A DNA stretch of 64,000 nt from contig CM067569.1 in NCBI GenBank assembly GCA_034336665.1, positions 22,293,320-22,357,319 on the forward strand, read 5' to 3'. Made by a program: the position numbers and the translations under genes. The notes below the pieces were generated by a model, which saw only the letters and a program-made list of their open reading frames with translations, was not told the DNA's origin and searched no databases. Below are positions 1-12,885 of the stretch, piece by piece. How positions within the stretch are numbered: the stretch's first letter is position 1; the number at the start of each line of letters is the position of its first letter. Origin of the DNA: Luscinia megarhynchos. Lineage: Eukaryota; Chordata; Aves; Passeriformes; Turdidae.

Positions 1-3000
1 ATGGTTCATTTAGTGCTCTCTGAAAAAATTCCTTATTGATTGACATCCTCTGTGGTTATGTGATGTAATATTTATAATATGTCACAGAGCCATACATCAA
101 AACAAGCATGTCCCTTGTTTCATTTCAATGCAAAAATGTTGATTTCAGAGAGGTCAAGGTAGTTTTAGGTCACATGGTGGCAAACCACTATGTCAAAGTG
201 TGAAGGGATTCTATTTATATATCTGCTGGAAACTGCAACATTGCTTCCATTTCCTTTCCTCTCAATTTTTCAAAACCTAGTTGGTTTTTTTTCCGTATAA
301 ACTAGGTTAGTTGAAGAAAGAAGAATGGGCTTCTAATTAGTTGAATGATTTATAGTTCTGCTGCTATAATGAAAGCTTCCTGATCCTTTTCTGTTATTAG
401 TTGTTGCATTATGTGAATTGTATTTGCAAGACAGCATTAGATTGAAAACCCAAAACCATGGATGGAGCAGTGGATCTATCTGCCTACCTTTAGGGGAATA
501 TATGAAACCTGCATGATGGAAGTTATTAGAAATACTCTTTAAATTTCACTCTGAGTAGCTAATTCAGAGTTTGCAATACACATTCTGAAGCATCTTGATC
601 ACAATTTTGTCTTCCAGTTTCAGCATTTTTTAATGGTTTGAAATAACTTTTTTTCCTTAAAAAAGTTCCTTTTCATTTTGATTAATTTATCAGAAAGCGA
701 TAAAAATATTACATTTATGTGGCCTTGAATTATGTAAAAACTTGAATTATGTAAACATTGTTCTTCATCATAACTTCAACTGGCTTTGTTTTGTTCTGAA
801 TGAGAACTTCTCTTTGTAAATTTTTGCAGTGACCATTGGAATCAGAGCTTCATTTTTCATTGAGCTTTAATTTTGTTCCTACTGAGTTCAATTAGAGTTC
901 AGGCTATTTAATTCCTCAACCAGAAAGAGAAAGGTGCTAGAAATCAAAGCTTTACTTAATCTTCTCATTCCAACAAACCAAAAAGATCTGTTAACCCTCT
1001 AAAATCTTAATGTTAAAAATGGGGAAAATAATTTTTTTAAAAATTCAAGGTCCAGTGATTCATAGTGATCTTAAAAGCAGAGGTTAAAACTAATATTACT
1101 TACCTTTAAAAATAATTAGATTTTATCAAAAATACTTGGAAAATATATATTTCTTTGGTCAAGAAATTATGATCTTCAGGTGATCCATTGGCAAACCATT
1201 TCTATCATTGCATTACTAGAGCTCTTTCCTCGTTTTCATTAAAAGTACATTTTATACTGAAACATTATTTTGTTTTTTTTTCTTAAAGTAGTTATTTTTT
1301 GTCTAAGAACCACAATAACTTCTGAATGGGATTTTTTTTAGAGAAGAAGAAAAGCTTTTTTTTTTTTTTCATCCTTGCTATTCCTTCCTTACATTTCAAA
1401 TGTGTAGGATAACAAATTGATGAAAAAATATCTGTGTTTTTGGAATTTTTGCTTGGACAGGAAAAGAAAATGGAAAGTTCCTTTCTGTGAGATTTTTATA
1501 AGCGAACTTGTTTGGTTCATTTTAAAGATTCATGTTTTTTTTTCCATCATTGTTAAAACGGCTTTAGTTTCTTACTATTAAAAAAATCTTTAAGTTCTCT
1601 TTATCTTATTTTTAAGCTTTCTGTACTTGGGTGTTAATATTTTGTAAAGATATATCTTGGTGGTGAGAGCAAGGGAAAACAGAATATCTGATATGTAATG
1701 GTGATAGGAAAACTTAAAAGCTTTTGGCTCCAATAGGAAGCAAGAAACACAGAAAAATCAGCTTGCAAAACTGTCCTCTAAAATAACCTAGTCTCCAGTC
1801 TCTGCTTTGAAGATTGCATGAAAACAAAGGTCATGACCCAGAGATCAAAGTAACAGAAGTCAACACAGTAATTGCTGGTTGCTTCTGTTGTACTCACAGT
1901 TGGTCAGTCCTGTGGGTGTATTGTTTGCAGAGAAAACTTCAAACGTGGTGTTACTGAACTGTGAAAAATCATCTGGGTCACAGTGTATTACAAAGCATCT
2001 GTGAATGCTGCAGGTGACCTCACCTATTTCCATTAAAGCGATATGATTGTGAAGAATTCAGGCCATGTGTGAAGTTTTCAGTGCTTGTTCATTCTTCTTT
2101 GCTCCTTATTGACATTTCCTGGAATGATGCATTCATTAAATGCTGTTGACATGGAAACAAGGGCAAGTGGAAACAAATGCCTGGGTTTATTTTAAATTAG
2201 CTTAAAAGTACATGTACTAGATATGCTATCTTTGGCTGGGGGAGCAAATGATGATAACCTTATGAAGTCCTCTTAAGATATAACAGCAAGAAAGGAAGTG
2301 CATGAGTTTTGTATGGATTAACTTTTCAAGCTAAATCAGCTGTTCCCATCCCACAGTTTTGATTGTGAGAAATGATGGGTCTCTAATTGCTGCAGAATTT
2401 GTTTCTATTTTAATTAGTCTTGTATTTGGTTGGTCATATAAATATATATGTTCAGTAAGCAGTAGGAGACTAGAATACTCAATATTCACTCAATAATGAA
2501 AATAATGCTAATATACATGATGAGTACCAGTGAATTTACTGTTGAGGTTCTCTTTTAGCAGGAGGGATTGAAGTCTGTGGTATTTCTGTGTATGTTCTTT
2601 ATGCACTTAATTAGATGATTAGGGCATGGCCTTATATCTGTATAATCTATGGATCTGTGTTACTTCAGTGCTTGAGTGAAACCTTGTCATCTCAGCAGTG
2701 CCTGGAAGGAAAGGTCTGTGCTTGAAAGACATCAAATGGCCACACAAGGTCCATCTGAGACTATCCACTGGAAGGGCTCATGAGCAACAACAATTACCAT
2801 GGGTTTTGTTCAGCCAAATAAATTGAAATCCATAATACCCAATTTGTCTGTACTAACGCAGTAAATCAAGGCAAAACTATAATTACTGTTACATGTACAG
2901 AGAAAGATTTTTCTAATTCATAGAGTGGTTTGCTGCTCTGAAGAGCAGAGTGTGTTAAAATATTAGGAGGTGGTGTGGGTTTCTGCATGACTTGCAAGCC

Positions 3001-5576
3001 CCTCAGAATTACCTGGCCATCACCAAACAGAGCCAAGGCTGCTCAGGGTTTTATGTGATCCTCCAACATGCCTCATGGCAGCATCCTCTCTCCTGGAAGA
3101 TGCTGCTTTCAGTTTATGACCTGTGTTCCTTACCTGTGTATTTAACAAATGGTTTTGGTGCAGAGGAAATTCTGTACCCTGCTATATGCTGTTTGGGGGT
3201 AGAAGGGTAAATTTCTAAAGGGTGCAGAAGAAGCAATCACAGAACATAATCTAGATAACTGTCATAAACATGTTTGTTCAATTCTTCTGATTTTTTTTTT
3301 TTGTCTTTCCCCACTTAAATGCTGATCTAACTTAGCCAACTCCAAGTTATTTATTATTTCTAGTTTACAATAATGTAACTGAGTGCATAATCAGCCCTTC
3401 AAAGTTTGAAATAGGTGTATTATTTTTATGTTCTATGATTGTTATAGAAAGGAAATATAAAAGAACAGAAAATAGAAAAATGAAAGTAAACACTTTCTGA
3501 AACAAAGAGCATGCTGCAGGTATGATACAGGTAGAGCTGGATATTTCTGCATTCTTGTGGGCAAATATTTCTCAATTTTTCACAGCAGATTTTTTTTTAT
3601 TTTAAACTTAAATATTGATGCATATAGTACAGTTTTATATTCCAGTTTTTGTTAATTACAGTTCAAACTGGAATACTATACAGAATCGAGATCTTACAAT
3701 AGTCTTTCATTAAAGGTTCAGTGGAAGAGTTTGTAAAAGTGTCTCCCAATATCCTGGCAAGTCTGTATGAAAAGTGTTAAAATGGAGCTTATTGCATGCA
3801 GCACATACAAAATTGGTAAATGAATTGTTAATTTTATTGTCATTTTTGCTTAACTGAGATGGAAATGTCATGAATTTTCATATTCGTGGTTTTTTTCCAT
3901 ATCTGAGTGGTCCTGTTGGTATGATGAATACTGTTATGGGCTTATTTTCATGATGGGGGAGATGATTCTGAATAAAAGAAAGTGCAACTTTACTTAAATA
4001 AATAATTTCTTTAATCCATTGTGAATTAGATGATCAGTTTGCTGGCAATGATAAGTGGATCTGTAAGTCCCTTTTTTGTGTGTCTAATTTTTACTTTTCT
4101 CTCTTTGAGTCTCACCTTTACCCTCATCACTGAAGATAATAACCTTTTTTCACACCACAACAAAGATGTTAAAACCCAGTAATAGCAGTTTCAGAACACA
4201 TGGAGCTGTGCCAAGTTATAAAATTATTAAGAAAAGAAAAAGGGGGAGGGGGGTAGGGAGACTCTGCCCCCCAACTTCTAACCTAAATAAACCTTTCTAA
4301 ACTAAATGTAGAATCTAGATGGGTCTTTCTTCATTAACCAATGTGCTTTTAACTAGTGATTTTACAAGTCTAAAGCAGGTGCAATGTGTCATGCAATTTA
4401 TGGGTCCCAGTGCCTGCCATAAAGTATTTTATGATGGCTGTGCTCTGTGTTATTAGTAGCTGTCTCTTTCTGCAGCCATTGGTGTTTGATAATAGTCTTA
4501 AAACACCCAAAATTACTTACCTGCAAGCAACATTCCATAGTCCCTGTTGACAGTTTGAATAAGTTTAGTGCCCTTTTGTTGTGCTTTACCTTCAAAACAA
4601 ACTGATTGAACCATCAATAGCTCCTGAAAGCTGACAGAGGCATGTCATCTGGTCTAACCCTCTGATAGTAGGTTATCTGTGGGAGTTAACCTCCCTGCAT
4701 TGTTAACCCAAATGTTTTATGTACTATGCAACTTTAGGATACTGCTGTGATAACCCTAGTAACTAAGTCATACATCACAGTGAAGAGATTTTGTGCAACA
4801 AATAACCCTGGATTAAATTTACAAGGGTTGAATTGATATTGTAGAGTGTTCATTCCCAGGCTTTGGTAATCCTTTCCTGTATTTTTTATGGCAAACTTGT
4901 GTTACATTTAGATTGAAGCTGCATCTTCATTTTTCTAGCTAAAATGTTGCTTGCTGTTTTTCTTCAGCCATTTAATATGAATGTATTGTATTATTTTTAA
5001 ATAGCATTGATACTTTTTATCCCACACTTAGTAAAAAGAATATGAAAAAGTGAGATTGTATTTCAAATCAACTTTTAAAATAATTAATTGCACATATAAC
5101 TTCCTTCTACCAGTAGGATAATATTTATGGTACCTACTTTTTAGTATTTGCTCTGCTTAAGGAGTGCAAGTTTGAAAAAACAGAACTAGCCCCAAACCTG
5201 GGACTTGTGGAGTAGTTTGCTGTTTAATTTGTGTGAATAGGGTTTTTTAGTTTTGTTTCTGGAATTGACAAGTACTAGTGCTAATTCTGTTTTTTGAAAT
5301 GCAGTCAGGATGGCTTAAAAATACAAAAATACATTTGTATCAAGGAATGCTATTATAATTTTAAGCTCTTTTGAAATGATTGAGAGACTGACATTAGGGC
5401 TGTGATCCAAAGTCAGCATAGATGACAGTGCTGTCTTATTCTGTTGTCATTTTTGTTGCAGCCTGCTTTTCAATGGCATATTTCATTCCATCATTAAACA
5501 TTTGCTGATTTTCTAATACCGATGTTTTCTTCACCTGAATATTCATCTTTTCTCACCCTACACTTAGTGGGTGTCT
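1..5576. other. AT-rich non-coding DNA, no gene seen
   Basis: All six frames are closed at short intervals and no open frame has recognisable protein character. The stretch holds many T and A runs (for example near 1360 and 3290) and low CpG. One short tandem duplication at 724-755 is listed separately. A word at about 4646-4670 recalls the CR1 3' region but is too short to call. The best description is intergenic or intronic DNA. Confidence 0.75.
724..755. repeat. Two-copy tandem duplication, period 17
   Basis: The 15-base word cttgaattatgtaaa occurs at 724-738 and again, identical, at 741-755 with two A bases between. It looks like a recent small slippage or duplication event and is not part of a longer array. 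Confidence 0.85.
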
Positions 5577-6095
5577 TTACTCATTTTTAGCTTCACTCTT
5601 CTTCACTCTTGACATATTGTTTCCTTCTGTACATGTCTTGATTTGAAAGAATCTGTTGTCATCAGAGCTTTTCTGCCAGTAATGCAAGATGGATAGCTTC
5701 TCCTCCAGTGAAAGATAAGGACCAGCAAAATGCCAGGGAGGACTGGAAGGGCAGCCAGGAAAGCTGGAATGAGTCTGGGAATGTGTCTGCCTCATAGGTC
5801 TGTAATTGTGGTTTAAAAAAATGGTCTTAGGAGATGTTCTGTTTTGTGAAGTGACACTCTCTTTCTTCTGCTGATACAATTCAGAGCCATAGATTGAGGA
5901 TTCACATTTAAATTGTCTGAGCATTTCAGAATTGAATATTGTCAGTTCAGTTGTTAACAATTTATGAAGGTGCTGCTTCAGAGGAATGGTGTACTTGATG
6001 GAAAGCTGTATTTGCACCAATACATTTTGCTTGGTTTTAGAAGGGGGAGCATTACAGTAATTTGCACATTTTTCTGGTTTTGACAACAGTATCAT
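5577..6095 (-). other. Longest open frame, 172 codons from ATG, no known domain
   Basis: Read on the minus strand from an ATG at 6093-6095 to a stop at 5577-5579, this frame encodes 172 residues. Without requiring ATG the frame stays open up to 6179, about 200 codons. The product is rich in S, K, Q, N and T. It has no signal peptide, no convincing membrane segment and no motif I recognise. The conceptual start lies just beside a T-rich low-complexity tract, and I see no promoter. A frame this long is somewhat unlikely by chance in AT-rich DNA but not impossible in a 64-kb window. It could be chance, an exon of a long non-coding RNA, or the decayed body of an unrecognised element. I do not call it a gene. 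Confidence 0.12.
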
Positions 6096-6122
6096 AAGAT
6101 AAATTTTTACCTTTTGAAACAA

Positions 6123-6171
6123 TTTTTTTCTGTGTTTTTTTTGTTTGTTTGTTTGTTTTGTTTTTTGTTTT
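6123..6171. repeat. T-rich (GTTT)n-like low-complexity tract
   Basis: T runs interspersed with single G bases, including four consecutive GTTT units near 6142-6157. On the minus strand this reads as an A/C-rich tract without stops, which artificially lengthens the open frame next to it. Confidence 0.9.
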
Positions 6172-6179
6172 CCAAAATG

Positions 6180-6458
6180 TTATGCAGTGTTTTCTATTTC
6201 TTTAATTTCTTCTTCCCAGTGCCATAAGGACTGGGTATGATGAGGAGCTCTCTGGCTGACTTGGGGTTTATGCAAAGCAGCTAAGCTGGGGAACATTATC
6301 ATCACCTGTCTACCCCCTGCCAGGAAAAGTCTGATATTGCCCTCACTTTGCAGTGTCTGCTTCACATTTGCTTGACTAAATGCAAATGATGTGTACTTGA
6401 GGTGGTTAGATACTTGCATTTGCCATGGTTGTGCCTTGCTTTGGTTTTGCTCTGCCAT
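6180..6458 (-). other. Second open stretch in the same frame as 5577-6095
   Basis: Reading from an ATG at 6458 gives 92 codons to a TAA at 6180-6182. The stop lies in the same frame as the open stretch that continues down to 5577, so 6458 to 5577 is interrupted by only one stop codon. A third, shorter minus-strand open frame in another phase lies at 6562-6882. The residues match no family I know. The clustering of three minus-strand frames in 1.3 kb may be chance or may mark a decayed coding relic. Confidence 0.1.
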
Positions 6459-6882
6459 GTTCTCTCCCTCCACAAGTGAAAAGCCAAGAGTGTTTTTCTG
6501 AGGCTAGAAAGCTGCTATCCTTCAAGAAGAAATGATAAATAGAATATAACACTGATGAATCCTAATAAGAACTTGTAATTATTGAAATGTATTTCCCATA
6601 AATAGTCTCTCCCTGTGTGCTTCTGCATTTAATGCTGAGCTGGGATCTGTATGCCATGAGGACACTTTGTCTCTCTGGTGGGACCAAATTGGAATTCTCC
6701 TTCCAAATGCTGATCATTGTGTTTTTAGGAAAATAAAATAAAAAATCCAAAGAAGTGTGTGCAAATGGTAAGAATTCTTGCAGAGAACTGGCTGGCAATT
6801 TCCCATATCTCAGATTGATTTTCTCCCTCAGTGTGGGTAGGAATCTTTGGTATCCCTCAAAATTCCTTTTCCTAACAGGCAA

Positions 6883-9679
6883 TGCAAAATAATTTCCAAA
6901 TTATTCTGTTCCTTGGTATGCTTTATACCTCACTAATGTGCAGAGAGCACACACACATCCATGGTGATAATTGTGTTTGATCCATCAGTATTAAATGGTT
7001 TTGGCTTCATTTGGGAGACTAAAGTAAGTATTATAACTTTGTACATAAGCTACATTGCCTGGAAAAGCTGAATACAGCAGGGAAACAAAGGCTGTTGCTA
7101 TTTTTGACTGTTATTTTTTTTAGTCATTGAGCCTGTGAGCATGTCTTTGTGCATTACTAGATTTTCACTGTGTGTATTTTGATATCTGTCAGATATTTTG
7201 TCCTGCACAAATTGACAAACCTGAAATTTCTCGATACTCGGAAAGTGACGAGGAGGGAGAGAGAGGAAGCCTTGATAAGAGGTGCCTTCATGAAAGTGGT
7301 CAAGCCCAAGGATGCTAAGGTAGGAGAGTAAATGAAAGTGGTAACAATAATATGATTCATTAACACTATTATTAAATAACTCCAAGAGCCTGGCTGCAAC
7401 TTTTGCTAAGGTAAAAAAAGAGGTGAAACCTTTGTAAGGAAAGGACTGATAATGATCAGATGGGGGACTAAAGCCTTAGTAATGTTTCTGTGTTTGAATG
7501 TAGAAATTTACAGATACATGTCTGAGTGGATGTGGCCACGTTATCAAATTTCTGATTTCAAACTCTTTCACTTAGCAAAGTAACTAATATGTGTCACTGA
7601 GCTTAAAAGATTGTTTTTACCCTGTCCAATGTATGTGATATACTTTTGTGAAAGAATGCAATTTTTTCTGACAAGTTTTTCCCTGCCTTCTATGTTAAAC
7701 ATCTATTGCAGAGCTCACATCTATGGTGTTTGTTGGCTTCCAGTGAACCAGTTGATTCTAATTTTGTATGATGTTACTTAATGTGGTGTCCTGCTAATAA
7801 GCATTGACAGCATCAGAGAGAGTTTCAGTAATCTGAGCATTTAATACAGCTTCCATCAGCTCTGGGCATCCTGCTGAAGCAATCAGGATGTGAATGTGAA
7901 TTCTCCACTTTGCCTTCTTTTTCCATTGTTGATCAATACTTGATAACAGCAATCTGTGGTGTGCTCAGAGTGTTTTAGTACTGCAGATCTTTCTTAAAAC
8001 TCTGCTCAAGTTTTCAGTCTACTTGCTTTCTGTTTGCTGCTTTTTCTCTAAAGTATACCTTCAATAATTGATTGCAGATTTCCAATAATGCTGAATAATA
8101 ATGTAGTGGTTATGGAAATGCAGTTTGGTAGCAGGACAGTGTTGCTGGGTAAATGCATTATCATGAGTACAATTGCAGTGCACTACAAATTAATTCAGAC
8201 TGATTAATTTATAACTACTAAAATGTTAACAGTTCTGATACAAACATTGCTTTGATATATTGTTTACCTCTGCCTTTAGTTATTTCAGCTTCATATATAC
8301 AATGTATGGAATAATTTATTTTAAAGCTGTGGTGGAGATCCTATTCACAGCAAACCATCTTTGAATCTGGCCAAATGCAGCAGCTGAGTTGTGTTAGTTG
8401 TGTTAGCATATGTATGTCATCTTTTACAGTTCTCCTTATCTAATCAGATTTTGGATCTGGTGAAGTTTTTTTATATTTATCTAACAGTTAGATCATTCAT
8501 GTAAAAGTCTACTCTGAATTGCATCCAATTTAATAGTATAAGAGAAAAAAAAGGTTTCTCAAATTTGAAATTACTTTTCTGGATTCAACCTCTTTTAAGT
8601 CAATAGCTAAGGGTAAATTACTTAACAAATTTAGGGATAACATCTTTATCTTTTATATCTACAATTGAACCTTTTGTAGAGTTTTGAATTATTTACCCAC
8701 TAAATCTTATGATAAACCATGCATTTATTTCAGAAAATTTGCAGAAGGCTCCAATTTGCTGTTGTTATTGCCATACTAAAAAGTTTTTTTCTTCTTTATA
8801 AATGTTTCAGTACAAATTACTAATGGTAAAATCATTGTAAAGTCTTTTTATGGCATGAATTAATGCTTCTTAAGGTGCTACAAAATTACCCTCATCATAC
8901 AATATTGTATACATATCATAGAAGTGGAAAATTTAAAATAAATATTAAATTTGATGCAGGTTTTATAAAGTGCTCCCAATTGTTTTGAATTTGTGCTTAT
9001 TTCCTAGGATATTCATGCTTATAATACACATGCATACAGACTCTTTCCATGTCTGAGAAGACTCACAGGATTTTCTCTGCATATATGCTTTGAGATGCAG
9101 CTAAGTATGTGTGCAGCTCTTGGCAGCTCTGCTCGAAGACCAGAGCAAGCAGCATTCCCCCATAAATCACAAAGATGATGTGCACAATAACTGTACTTTG
9201 GGATTCTGTCATGTGTTGGACATTGCACACACAATGGGTTTTTATTCTCTAGCCTTCACACTTCCTGGATCTTGTGTTCTCTCCCACATAGCTGTTGATA
9301 TTTCTGGCCAGCTTCAGCCAGATTTAACAGGCAGGTACTGGTAATATATTTTAAGCTTTCTGAATCTGGCCAGATTACACCTTGATTCAAACTCAGTGGA
9401 ATATTGCAGCATATCTAGTATTGGTCAGAAAAACTAAAACTCCTTAATAAGTTGACACAGTGGTATCTAAGACCTTGATGATTATGAATTTCCCAATAAT
9501 GTGGGCTTTTTTTCCCTTTCACCAAAGGCAGCAGGAACTGTGTCAGCCTATGCTCACCAGGAAAGGAGATGCACTGATTAGTATTTATGTTGGTGGATGC
9601 CACATGAAAATCTTCTGCCAGATTTAGTAACAACAGTGGGCCTTTCAGACCTGCTTTATCAGGAAAAAGCCCTAAAAAC
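6883..9679. other. Non-coding DNA, no gene seen
   Basis: Frames are short in both directions and no RNA gene signature was found. A two-copy tandem word, agttgtgtt, sits at 8387-8404. Several T-rich patches occur near 8780 and 9500. Nothing else stands out. Confidence 0.7.
8387..8404. repeat. Two-copy 9-bp tandem repeat
   Basis: The nine-base unit agttgtgtt is present twice head to tail. It is a minor slippage-type repeat with no apparent function. Confidence 0.8.
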
Positions 9680-9720
9680 AACAAGCCAACAAAAAACCCT
9701 AACTTACTTGTTGGCTTGTT
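9680..9720. other. Perfect 11-bp stem-loop
   Basis: The arm aacaagccaac at 9680-9690 is the exact reverse complement of gttggcttgtt at 9710-9720, with a 19-base A-rich loop between. As RNA either strand would fold into a short hairpin. The stem is shorter than that of a typical microRNA precursor. It lies inside a minus-strand open frame of about 100 codons (9415-9729) that shows no recognised domain. Confidence 0.8.
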
Positions 9721-12648
9721 TTCCCTCATTATGATAAGCAGGAGATGGTGTGGCTTATTCAGCACAAAAGGCAGACTGATGGTCTAGAGGCTGTGATGTG
9801 GGGAGTTGTTTTCATTTTAGTCTTGACATGAAATATTTGGGAGAGCAAAATACCCCACCAAGAAAAAAATACACAAAATGAGAATGAAAGCAAGAAATTT
9901 CCATCTGACTAGCTTGTGTTTACTCAAATGTGAAAGTATCTAGCAATCACCAGTCATCACTAAGTCATAAATATTTTATTTTGTATAAATTTTTTTTTAC
10001 TTTCATTATTCCCTATGTTTTTTAACAGAACACTACACTTTCTTGTGCTTTGCTTCATTTCATCCTTTGTTGAAAATGCATCTGTTTGTGATATGACTGT
10101 CTTTGGAAAGATACAATCATTTATTAGACAACAGTTTAATGTTACAATGCAGTATTCCTTCTCACTATGTAGGTGAGCTAAACTTCATTATTCTGTTATG
10201 TTTATGTTTTCTTTAGTCAAAATATTGAACACTGTATCATGCCTGCTTTTAATAAAGACTGGGGAAGTCTGGCTGGATAAGAGGCATTGAGCCAGATGAG
10301 GAATCCTTGCTTAATGACCAGAGCATGACCTCATTTCACTGGCACAAGTGTAGCTCAAAGTGGAAGATGCCTGTCCAGTGTGAAGTCTGTTTCTGGGCAT
10401 GACAGCATTTCACATCAGAAAGACAGCTCAAGAACACGACAGTCAAAATTGCTTAATTGTGTCCTGGCTTTGTAATTATTCATCTGTGCTTCTACAAAGA
10501 GTGCAGTTGTCATTTCTTGACATAATCATTTAAAACTGTACCCCTCTTTGGTTTATGGGTTTATGAATTGTGCTTCCAACTGTTTCATTTTTCAAACTTA
10601 GAGATGCAAAGCAAATGTGATTTGAGAAAATATGTTAAGACTACACATTTTTACATTGCATATAATATAAATAAAATGAAATTATGTTGTATCAAAGTAC
10701 ATAATTTCATATTTTAATGGTCTGTATTCACGATCATTTAATGTAGATGATAAAATGTGTATTTATCCATTTAAGTGTGTTGCTATGAATAGATACACAC
10801 TGTCATAAGGCTCTTCAAACATAAATTTTATTATTTAATACAGGGTCAGTCTGCTTGCTTTTATAAAATATCTTTTCCCAGTATTTCTCAACCCCGCTTC
10901 CCCACAAATATTTTTTGGCTTACTGCATTTTTAAGGTTAACATTTTCTTCTGTTTTATTTAGGGTGGTAAAGAAAGCAGAAGGCATTTGATCACCAGTAA
11001 CAGTTCTGTAGCTTATAGGGCCAAATCACTGGCAGGTATCCTTAGTTATAATTCCAAGTAACAAACTTAATATTAAATGGAGTGATTCTGCTTCCTTGCA
11101 GCTTCACCAAAAGCATCTTGTACACTGGCTGTAAGCGAACTCTGTACAACATAAAGAGGCAGCATGGGTGTTTTGAATTTTTCAGTATTTTTTCGCTCTC
11201 AGATGCATTATTTTCATGGCAAGTTATAGTTATGAAACCTGACATAGCATTTGTTCTCTAAGGAACTAAGATGGAGACACTGAAGCAGAAAGGCAAGTCT
11301 AATATCTGCATTCCATATAATAAATGTCTGTGATTCATGCCCACAGTGTTACTTGAAGGATAGAAGGAGATTATTTTATTATGATAGGAAGAGTAAATAT
11401 TTAGGCAGTACCATTTAAGAAATAAGGTGAGATAAAATCTACAGTGCTGCTTTCAGATCATTGGCAGTATTCTTGTGTTTAGGCTCATAGGAAAAGCTCT
11501 TTATCAAAGTGACCATTGCTGATATATGCTTCTATTAAAGTCAGATGAGGCATAAGGAATGATTTAAGCAATTTTTGTCCAAAAATATTTAACAAGAATC
11601 ATACTTTTCTTGAATATATATATTCTACCTGCTTCTATGAATATAGGCCAGAACATTTTTGCCAATGTATCTCATGGACCTTTTTACCCCCTCCCTAAAT
11701 TAGGAAAATGAGGCTGGTTTTAAGAAGTAAATAAAAGGAGACAGATAAAACTTTGGACAACAGCTGCATTGCTCACAATCTTTTTCTTTTTACAATTGCC
11801 ATTATATAACGATCTTGATTTATGAATTTAGGGCATTTGAAGAGCATGCAGAGTAAAGGGCTTCTAAATTGTAAAGAATCATTGTGTCAGTGAGCTGCTA
11901 GCTCATAAGATTCCTCTTTGAGAGAGCTCCCTCATAACAGAGTTTCTTATTGTCAGATGTCAAAATTTCACATACCAAAACAAGGACACAAACTGAAGAC
12001 TCCAATCTAGACTGTGATGCAGTAAATAATATTTACCTCAAGGACATTGTAGCATTCATGCAGTCATCCATTTTACTCTGTGGAAACTTTATGTATTTTA
12101 AGCAGAAGTCCATAACATGTTTGGTTCATAACCTGCAGCAATTCAGCTGTCAAGAGGGAAGAGTAGACATGTGGGTCATATGTGTATTAGGGTAGGGAGA
12201 AAGACCCTTCTTTAGTGTTGGTTGGTTCTTACATTGACATTTCTTAGAAAACATCCTCATATGTTCTTACTGGACTACATTTCAATATCTTAATTGCTAT
12301 TAAATATACAGAAGGAAAAAGGTGATGTCTCTTGCCTAAAATTATTCCCTTAATAAAAAGCATATGATTGTCATAAAGCCCTTGTCATTTTAGCCATTAC
12401 TGCTCCCAATGCATGTTTCAGATGGGAAGGGGTGTTATTCCTGGAGCTCTGGCCTGAATCCAGTGCAGGTGGTTGCATTCTGCCTCTATGGGTTTCTCTA
12501 CAGTCTCCATTTACTGAGGCATTCTTCTCCACCTTCTGCCCTAACCTGCTCTGTAATGTTGCAGTGTGTAGTTAGCCAGCTGCTGCTTTGCACCTGAAAA
12601 GTCTGTATCTTTAGTAGTGGTGAGCAAATTGATCCCTTTGTAAGACTT
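9721..12648. other. Non-coding DNA, no gene seen
   Basis: AT-rich sequence with scattered A/T runs and short closed frames. No repeat family, RNA gene or conserved-looking block could be supported. Confidence 0.7.
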
Positions 12649-12705
12649 AATATTTGTAAAGCACTTGGAAATTCTCTGGTGAATGGCAATAGGCACTGTA
12701 TACAA
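12649..12705 (+). repeat. Possible MIR-family SINE scrap
   Basis: The segment beginning atttgtaaagcacttggaaa resembles the conserved later part of amniote MIR SINEs, which in the family reads roughly as tttgtaaagtgctttgagat. The following bases (ctggtgaatggcaatagg) also run in parallel with the family, which continues with a diverged aaaagtgctatataag-like word. The upstream core is not clear. This is a recollection-based match over about 55 bases and could be chance. Confidence 0.3.
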
Positions 12706-12763
12706 TTGATGCCTCCATTTAATTGAAGAAATTATTATGACAACTTGTTTATTACCACTGGGC

Positions 12764-12885
12764 TGTGGTTTTTTTTGGTGGTTTGTTTTTTAGTTTTGTT
12801 TTTTGGGGGGGTTTGTTGTGTTTTTGTTTGTTTTCTTTTATTTTTGTTGTTTGTTTATTTTTTAGTTTTAATTTGTGGGTTCATG
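12764..12885. repeat. T/G-rich low-complexity tract
   Basis: About 120 bases composed almost wholly of T and G on the plus strand, including a run of seven G at 12805-12811 and many GTTT-like units. It produces a phenylalanine- and valine-rich open frame that is clearly a composition artefact. Confidence 0.9.

Noticed and set aside
4646..4670. catctggtctaaccctctg, similar to a CR1 3' word
   Set aside because: Only about 20 bases match and neither the terminal octamer nor the following CR1 words can be followed.
9415..9729. 104-codon minus-strand open frame
   Set aside because: No recognisable domain and no sign of promoter or splicing. It overlaps a stem-loop. Length is within what chance gives in a 64-kb window.
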